Made by a program: the position numbers and the translations under genes. From the NCBI GenBank assembly GCA_021323775.1, contig JAJPKK010000172.1:1-39875 (forward strand): a stretch of 39,875 nucleotides of DNA, read 5' to 3'. Position 1 is the stretch's first letter. Each line of letters begins with the position of its first letter. Positions 33,973 to 39,875 of this stretch are shown piece after piece. The notes below the pieces were generated by a model. It was given only the letters and a program-made list of their open reading frames with translations. It had not been told where the DNA came from and searched no databases. This stretch comes from Hyphomicrobiales bacterium (GTDB taxonomy: Bacteria > Pseudomonadota > Alphaproteobacteria > Rhizobiales > Xanthobacteraceae).

Positions 33973-36354
33973 TCACTCTGCGGCACATTGGGAAGTCATG
34001 CCCAAAGCGCGCCAGACGAACTCGGCGTCGCTCTGATTCTGGTTCTGGCTCTTTGATTCTTCGATTTGTTGATGCAGGTGCACCTGGATCGGACGCGATA
34101 GCCACCAGCTCATCGATACCGGTCGCGATATTTTTTTGCCGCCGCGCGGCGTTTCAAACTGCGGCCACACGCGGATATGCGCCGTGTTCGCGCCACATCC
34201 GGGCATCGCGGTTTCAAGCTGCGCCTCAAGCTGCGCCACCGCGAGCCGACCGCGCGCGGTGCGCGTCGCGCTGACTGCCTCGAGCGGAATGGTCACGTCT
34301 GTCAACGGCGCGGCGTCTGGCGCTTCGGCCGGATTGAGATCGGGATTCTCATCGGGGTCGTTAGAGACGATCAGAACAAACGGCGCAAGGGCGGGTTCGA
34401 CGGCGCGGATCGCCTGCGCGAGTTCAAGCGCGCCGAGCGCGCCGTAGTTCTCCATGTAGCCGCCATCGACGATGCGGTCGACGATGTGATGCGCGAGATT
34501 GCGTATCGAACCAGGCGGCGAGATGATCGGAAACCGCGCCGAGTTGTGCGCCGCAGTGCTGAGCCTTACGTCGTCCAGCGTGCGCGGCGCAAACAGAAAC
34601 GGCAGTTGCTCGCGAATGTAATCCCAAACCCACAAGCGCTGAAATTGACCGAGCCAATCGGGTTGGGCCGTATCCTTCAGCATGTCGTGGAACCGGGCCG
34701 CCTCGAGAAACAATCGGCATTCCGACGCCTGAGAGCTGATGGCGGCCTTCACCCTGGTCCGGGATTTGCCGAGCAGAGCGTTGCGGCTCATCATGGCGCC
34801 GCTGACCGGGCACTCGCCTTGAGGGTCGTAATCAAGGGCCAGCGGCGTCGTGATGATTCGCCGGCCGGTTTGCGCCGACACGCCGTTAAGAACAAGCAAC
34901 GGAAGCCATCGGCCGTCTTGCGGGATCGCGGTCAGGAGCGGGCAGCGCAGGTCGCCCGGGCATCTCGCCGGCCAATCGTCGCCGCTGTTCATGACCTCCG
35001 CAAAGCGGTCCTCCCACGATTGCTCGAGAATGGTTGCCCGGTCTGCCCACCAGCCGAATTGGAGGTTGTCGCGGAAAATGAGCCCCACCGCATCCGCCGT
35101 AAGAAAGTCGCCGGCCATGAGGGCTTCCAGGCAATCCCGCCAGTTGCTTATGGACTCGCCGTACCACAGGTCCGGATTGGACTGCGCGCATGGCTGCCGC
35201 ATCGTGGCGTCGGCGCGCGCGAGGGCCGCCACCGTCATCACCGCGCCGACCGCGCCGCCGGAAACGGCGGATATGGCAAACAGCCTGTTGCGAACCGCGA
35301 GCGCGTCAATGCGCGGATTCTGCCGGTCCGGCGGGTCGAGGAAATATCCGACGATGCTCGCCGCGAAGAAGCCGGCGCGACTCGCGCCGCCAGCCGCCGC
35401 AACGATCATCGGCCGCGGGCAATCGCCCGGATCCGCGCTGCAGCGGTTGATCTGCATCCATAGGCGGACCGCATCGTCGAAGCTCAGTTCGGCGTTGACA
35501 GCCTTTCCGATTGTTGCCGCCGCATCGATGCGGCGAACCGAATGATTGTCGCCGAACAGGTAGGTCAGACCCGCCGCCACCACCGCAAGCCCGACGATGA
35601 GCGGCGCCTTGTATTGCCGGCCGAGCGCCGACAGGAACGAAAGAAACGGCAGCCAGGCGCCGAGGAGCACCGGTACTGCAAGTCCGCGCGGGAACCATGC
35701 GGCCACCCGGCCGGGATCGATCGCAATGATGCCGGCGCACAAGAGGAAAACCGCAATAAGCAGAAGCGGCCCGAGGCTGCTGCTGCCCGGCGGCCTCTTC
35801 AGGCCGACCCAGGCCAGTATTCGCCCGATGAACATCGCTTTGGCATCGAGCCGTGCGACGACGGCGGAGCTCGCGACCGCATTGCGGCCGTAGACATAGA
35901 TGATGAACAGAACCAACGCGATGACCACGCTCACCTCGAGCAGGCGCAGCCGCATCGCGATAAAGGGCACGAGGCCGGGATCGTCGATCACCGGGAGGTT
36001 TGCGATCGAACGTTGCGCCGACAACAGAACCGCCACGAAGGTGAGGCTCCCGAGCAGACGAGGAATCCACGTTTCGAGCCTGTCGAGGAATGGCGACCGC
36101 CGCGAATGCGCATAGGCGCGAAAGCGCGCATCGGTGTCGAGCAAAAGCCGCGCCGCATAGTGGGTGGTTGACGCCCATACGAAAAACAGGAGCGCCAGGT
36201 AGAGCCCGATCCGCCAAGGGCTTTCGATCAGCTCGACGAGCAGGTCCTGGGCTTGCGGCACCAGGACGAGCAGCGTGATGCCTGCAAGCAGGGCTCCGAG
36301 CGGGATCCGGGCGACCCACAGAACGAGTGCAAGATCGAGAATATTGGCCCACAT
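33973..36354 (-). CDS. Membrane-anchored patatin-like phospholipase
   Basis: From ATG 36354 the protein has 793 residues. The first 270 contain about seven hydrophobic segments (for example VSVVIALVLFIIYVYG and LGPLLLIAVFLLCAG). The rest is a patatin-like domain. An oxyanion-type GGASRAG is followed by AVSGGAVG with the likely nucleophile Ser365, and DGGYMENYGA supplies Asp630 of the Ser-Asp dyad. Patatins cleave acyl chains from phospholipids. Two upstream in-frame starts (36396, 36420) lack ribosome-binding sites; GAGG precedes 36354. No cyclic-nucleotide or defence genes adjoin it. Confidence 0.85.
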   Translation of the reverse strand: MWANILDLALVLWVARIPLGALLAGITLLVLVPQAQDLLVELIESPWRIGLYLALLFFVWASTTHYAARLLLDTDARFRAYAHSRRSPFLDRLETWIPRLLGSLTFVAVLLSAQRSIANLPVIDDPGLVPFIAMRLRLLEVSVVIALVLFIIYVYGRNAVASSAVVARLDAKAMFIGRILAWVGLKRPPGSSSLGPLLLIAVFLLCAGIIAIDPGRVAAWFPRGLAVPVLLGAWLPFLSFLSALGRQYKAPLIVGLAVVAAGLTYLFGDNHSVRRIDAAATIGKAVNAELSFDDAVRLWMQINRCSADPGDCPRPMIVAAAGGASRAGFFAASIVGYFLDPPDRQNPRIDALAVRNRLFAISAVSGGAVGAVMTVAALARADATMRQPCAQSNPDLWYGESISNWRDCLEALMAGDFLTADAVGLIFRDNLQFGWWADRATILEQSWEDRFAEVMNSGDDWPARCPGDLRCPLLTAIPQDGRWLPLLVLNGVSAQTGRRIITTPLALDYDPQGECPVSGAMMSRNALLGKSRTRVKAAISSQASECRLFLEAARFHDMLKDTAQPDWLGQFQRLWVWDYIREQLPFLFAPRTLDDVRLSTAAHNSARFPIISPPGSIRNLAHHIVDRIVDGGYMENYGALGALELAQAIRAVEPALAPFVLIVSNDPDENPDLNPAEAPDAAPLTDVTIPLEAVSATRTARGRLAVAQLEAQLETAMPGCGANTAHIRVWPQFETPRGGKKISRPVSMSWWLSRPIQVHLHQQIEESKSQNQNQSDAEFVWRALGMTSQCAAE

Positions 36355-36734
36355 AGCGCACGACCTCGGCGTGAGCTTGCCAGTAGCCTCAACCATACGA
36401 CGCAACGCGGCATATTGCAACCTCTTTAAGATCTCAACCGAGTCTCAGCGTTAACGGGGTTGACCTTGCGATGCCGCCCCCGATAAACGGCCGGCGGATC
36501 GGGTGCTTCATTGGCGGTAGCCAGTTGAGCGGCAAGGGGGCAAAACTCGTGGCGTCACCGCCGGGCTTGCCCTGGCGATCTCAATGCTCGGAATGACCGG
36601 GGACAAGCCGGCGACCAAGGTGGGAAATGCCGCTCCTTTTACCCCTCTGGCGTTGAACGCTGAGAAATGCCGATTAACTACGATGTTTCACGCTTACCTG
36701 CGTTCGTAGGCAGCGAGTGAGCAAGGAGTTGAAA
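36355..36734. other. Divergent gap between the patatin and thrS genes
   Basis: No gene is seen. A REP-like inverted repeat lies at 36559-36613 (listed). TTGAAC at 36653-36658 is a possible -35 for thrS, but no convincing -10 follows. No T-box or other known leader was recognised. Confidence 0.4.
36559..36613. repeat. REP-like inverted repeat upstream of thrS
   Basis: CGCCGGGCTTGCCC (36559-36572) pairs imperfectly with GGGGACAAGCCGGCG (36599-36613). The GGGCTTG/CAAGCC core also occurs at 12851-12873. Elements of this kind are frequent in Rhizobiales intergenic regions. Confidence 0.55.
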
Positions 36735-38712
36735 ATGGCCGCCACCCAATCGGTCGCCCTCACCTTTCCGGACGGTGCGCGGCGCGAATACCCCAAAGGC
36801 ATCACTGGCCTTGACGTCGCCAGGGCGATCTCGCCGTCGCTCGCCAAGCGCACGGTCGCCATGGCGCTCGACGGGGCGCTCGCCGATCTCGCCGACCAGA
36901 TAGAGCGCGACGCAAAGATCGAATTCGTTGGCCGCGACGACCCGCGGGCGCTGGAGCTGATCCGCCATGATGCTGCGCACGTGCTGGCGGAGGCGGTGCA
37001 GTCCCTGTGGCCCGGCACCCAGGTCACCATCGGGCCGGTGATCGAGAACGGCTTCTACTACGATTTCTTCCGCAACCAGCCGTTCACCCCGGAGGATTTC
37101 CCGGCGATCGAGAAGCGCATGCGCGAGATCATCGCCCGCGACAAGCCGTTCACCAAGGAGGTGTGGCCGCGCGAGGAGGCAAAGCGCGTGTTCCGCGACA
37201 AGGGCGAGCTGTTCAAGGTGGAGCTTGTCGACGCCATTCCGGCGGACCAGGAGATAAAGATCTACAGGCAGGGCGACTGGTTCGATCTCTGCCGCGGCCC
37301 GCACATGACCTCCACCGGCAAGGTCGGCAGCGCCTTCAAGCTCATGAAGGTGGGGCGCCTATTGGCGCGGCGATGCCAGGAATCCGATGCTGACCCGCAT
37401 CTACGGCACCGCCTTCGCACGCCAGGACGATCTCGACGCCTACCTGAAGCAGATCGAGGAGGCCGAGAAGCGCGACCACCGCAAGCTCGGCCGCGAGCTT
37501 GACCTGTTTCATTTCCAGGAGGAAGGCCCCGGCGTCGTATTCTGGCACGCCAAGGGCTGGTCGCTGTTCCAGTCGATCATCGCCTATATGCGGCGGCGCC
37601 TCGCCGGCGATTACGATGAGGTGAACGCGCCGCAGATGCTCGACAAGTCGCTGTGGGAGACCTCGGGCCACTGGGGCTGGTACCGCGAGAACATGTTCGC
37701 CGCGCAGTCGGCGGGCGACGAGGCGGAGGACAAGCGCTGGTTCGCCATCAAGCCGATGAATTGCCCCGGCCATGTGCAGATCTTCAAGCATGGCCTGAAA
37801 AGCTATCGCGACCTGCCGATCCGCCTCGCCGAATTCGGCGTGGTGCACCGCTATGAGCCGTCCGGCGCGCTGCACGGCCTGCTGCGCGTGCGCGGCTTCA
37901 CCCAGGACGACGCGCACATTTTCTGCACCGAAGACCAGCTCGCCGAGGAGTGCCTGAAGATCAACGATCTGATCCTCTCGGTCTACGAGGACTTCGGCTT
38001 TACGGACGACATTCTCATCAAGCTCGCGACCCGCCCGGAAAAGCGCGTCGGCGCCGACGCCATGTGGGATCATGCGGAAGACGTGCTGCGCTCGGTTCTG
38101 GACAAGATCGCGGCGCGCTCCGGCAATCGCATCAAGACCGGCATCAATCCTGGCGAAGGCACCTTCTACGGGCCGAAGTTCGAATACGTGCTGCGCGACG
38201 CGATCGGCCGCGACTGGCAATGCGGCACGACGCAGGTCGACTTCAACCTGCCGGAGCGGTTCGGCGCGTTCTACATTGACGCGGACGGCGGGAAGAAGCA
38301 GCCCGTGATGGTGCATCGGGCGATCTGCGGCTCGCTGGAGCGCTTCACCGGCATTCTCATCGAACACTTCGCCGGCCATTTCCCGCTATGGCTCGCACCC
38401 GTCCAGGCTGTCGTGTGCACCATCGTCTCGGACGCCGACAGCTATGCCGGCGAGATCGCCGCCGCAGCACGCCGCGCCGGGCTCCGGATCGAGGTCGACC
38501 TGCGCAACGAGAAGATCAATTACAAGGTCCGCGAGCATTCCCTCGCCAAGATCCCAGCGCTGCTGGTGGTCGGCAAGAACGAGGCCAAGAACCGCGCGGT
38601 GTCAATCCGCCGGCTGGGCAGCCAGGAGCAGAAGGTGATGGGCCTCGACGAGGCGCTGGCGGGGCTGGTCGAGGAGGCCATGCCGCCGGATGTGCGGAGG
38701 GGGAGGGCGTGA
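36735..38712 (+). pseudogene. thrS: Threonyl-tRNA synthetase with an apparent frameshift
   Basis: Two overlapping frames together encode a complete ThrRS. The first (from ATG 36735, after AAGGAG) carries the TGS domain, the HDAAH editing-site motif and reads to KLMKV near 37353. The second, about 440 residues, resumes [18 protein letters not shown] and continues with KPMNCPGH and the anticodon-binding domain. At 37353-37356 the DNA reads GTGGGGCGCC where the family needs GTG, a three-base codon and GGCGCC; two bases are missing. The restored protein is about 659 residues, normal for ThrRS. The gene is essential, so a sequencing or assembly error is the most likely cause. Confidence 0.9.
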
Positions 38713-38739
38713 GCGACGCATAGCGATTGCGCTCAGCAT

Positions 38740-39831
38740 TTACGGAAAGACCCGCGTAACATGGCCCATCTTTCGATCCGGCCGCACCGCCTGCTTGCCG
38801 TAGAGGTGCACGCAGGCGCCGGGCACATCCAGCCATTGGCGGTAGGAGGCGATCTCGTCCCCGATGAGGTTGACCATTTCGGCGCGTCCGTGGCGCACCG
38901 GCGCCGCCAGCGGCCAACCTGCGACCGCACGGATGTGCTGCTCGAATTGCGAGACCGAGCATCCATCGAGCGTCCAATGACCGGAGTTGTGCACGCGGGG
39001 CGCGATCTCGTTCACCATCACGGAATGTCCGGCGCCATCAGCGACGACGAACATCTCGACCGCGAGCACGCCCACATAATCGAATGCTTCGGCAATCCGG
39101 CCGGCGATCCGGCGCGCCTCGCCGGCGACCGCAGGCGTCACCTCGGCGGGTATGCGCGAGACCTTGAGGATATGGTTGCGGTGCTCGTTCTCGGCGACAT
39201 CGAAACTTTGGATTTTCCCGTCGCGGCCGCGCGCCGCCACGACGGAAATTTCGCGCTCGAAAGGCACGAATGCCTCGACAATCGAGGGCTGGCGGCCCAC
39301 CGCAGTCCACGCCGCGAGCGCATCGTCCCCTGAATGCAGCGTCGCCTGGCCCTTTCCGTCGTAGCCAAAGCGCCGGGTCTTGAGGACCGCCGGACGGCCG
39401 ACCGACGACAGCGCGTCCGCGAGTTCGCTCTCTGACCCTGCCGCTGCGTAGGGGGCGGTCGCAATGCCGAGGGAGGCGACGAAGCTCTTCTCCGCGAGCC
39501 GATCCTGGGTAGTGGCGAGCACTTTCGGGTCGGGCAATACCGGCTTGCGGGCGGCGAGAAATGCCGCCGTCTCGGCCGGAACGTTCTCGAACTCATATGT
39601 GATGATGTCGACGTCGTCGGCGAAGCGGTCGAGGGCAGCCTTGTCGCTGTAGTCGGCTTCAGTGACCCGGCGGACCACGTCGAACGCCGGGGAAGTCGGC
39701 TCCGGGCACAGCACATGGCATTTGAAACCGAGCCGGGCCGCCGCCATCGCGAGCATGCGGCCGAGCTGGCCGCCGCCGAGAATCCCGATGGTGGCGTCGG
39801 GGCCGACAGGCTGTGGAGCGACAGAGGTCAC
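38740..39831 (-). CDS. purK: 5-(carboxyamino)imidazole ribonucleotide synthase
   Basis: The 363-residue protein is a full-length ATP-grasp PurK: TIGILGGGQLGRMLAMAA at the N-terminus, EFENVP, KTRRFGYDGKGQ, SVVAARGRDG, and NEIAPRVHNSGHWTLDG near the C-terminus. It makes N5-CAIR in purine synthesis. The start GTG 39831 overlaps the purE stop (GTGA). The gene is convergent with thrS, with 27 bases between. Confidence 0.96.
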   Translation of the reverse strand: MTSVAPQPVGPDATIGILGGGQLGRMLAMAAARLGFKCHVLCPEPTSPAFDVVRRVTEADYSDKAALDRFADDVDIITYEFENVPAETAAFLAARKPVLPDPKVLATTQDRLAEKSFVASLGIATAPYAAAGSESELADALSSVGRPAVLKTRRFGYDGKGQATLHSGDDALAAWTAVGRQPSIVEAFVPFEREISVVAARGRDGKIQSFDVAENEHRNHILKVSRIPAEVTPAVAGEARRIAGRIAEAFDYVGVLAVEMFVVADGAGHSVMVNEIAPRVHNSGHWTLDGCSVSQFEQHIRAVAGWPLAAPVRHGRAEMVNLIGDEIASYRQWLDVPGACVHLYGKQAVRPDRKMGHVTRVFP

Positions 39832-39875
39832 GCGTCGCCCCCGCTCAGCGGCGCTTCAGCCACCGCTTCAGTCTG
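39828..39875 (-). CDS. purE: C-terminal end of N5-CAIR mutase, partial
   Basis: The last 48 bases read in frame on the minus strand as QTEAVAEAPLSGGDA followed by TGA. This agrees with the tail of PurE, where a QT-AV-type segment ends the protein in Rhizobiales. The stop overlaps the purK GTG start, the normal purEK layout. The rest of the gene lies outside the window, so the call leans on the neighbour. Confidence 0.7.
   Translation of the reverse strand, partial: QTEAVAEAPLSGGDA

Noticed and set aside
34177-35463. 428-codon frame antisense to the patatin gene
   Set aside because: The sense strand carries the catalytic motifs. This frame is a GC-driven shadow.
36355-36420. Longer start for the patatin gene at TTG 36420 or ATG 36396
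   Set aside because: Neither has a properly spaced ribosome-binding site. The GAGG before 36354 is better, though not ideal.

Overview
The window is GC-rich chromosomal DNA from an alphaproteobacterium, most likely order Hyphomicrobiales (Rhizobiales), near the Bradyrhizobium/Xanthobacteraceae groups. This rests on protein families typical of that order: malic enzyme fused to a phosphotransacetylase domain, RibBA with a decayed second domain, a two-cysteine NifU-like scaffold, DUF1194 and a COG3904-like protein. Short palindromic repeats of the kind common in those genomes are also scattered between the genes. The taxonomic call is inference. No rRNA, tRNA, CRISPR array, insertion sequence or prophage was recognised.

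Layout. Positions 1-519 hold no gene. An AT-richer stretch and DnaA-box-like sites lie downstream of rpsT, where related genomes carry dnaA. Next, on the minus strand, come rpsT, a DapA-like aldolase/lyase and a malic enzyme. Positions 4.4-8 kb carry a small membrane protein, MsrA, a dienelactone hydrolase (TTG start) and a coiled-coil protein built from 21-bp and 42-bp DNA repeats. Positions 8.2-14.1 kb carry a gamma-glutamyltransferase-family enzyme with a palindromic element inserted in frame beside its self-cleavage site, a flavin monooxygenase, an orphan ModA-like binding protein with a decayed relative beside it, a CAP-domain protein and an orphan nitrile hydratase accessory protein. Positions 14.1-18.8 kb carry pirin, an exported amidohydrolase and the overlapping pair aroC-ribBA.

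Positions 18.9-24.5 kb carry DUF1194, a monooxygenase-fold/zinc-ribbon protein, DUF2277, another ModA-like protein, OsmC, and the overlapping RNA methyltransferase pair tlyA-rlmD-like. Positions 24.8-28.1 kb form a likely catabolic cassette (ThDP enzyme, MaoC hydratase, CitE-like lyase) surrounded by palindromic repeats. Then come folE-hisI (overlapping), a NifU-like scaffold, a ClpP-like exported protein, yidD, a proline-rich Sel1 membrane protein, a gap rich in tandem repeats and a polytopic membrane patatin. The window ends with thrS, which carries a frameshift as given, convergent with purK and the last codons of purE.

Most genes are core or metabolic. The most unusual features are the repeat insertion in the gamma-glutamyltransferase, the repeat-built coiled coil, the membrane patatin beside the stacked tandem repeats, the ThDP/MaoC/CitE cassette, the rpsT promoter that runs straight into an intrinsic terminator, and the thrS frameshift. 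I found no complete, clearly new multi-gene system.
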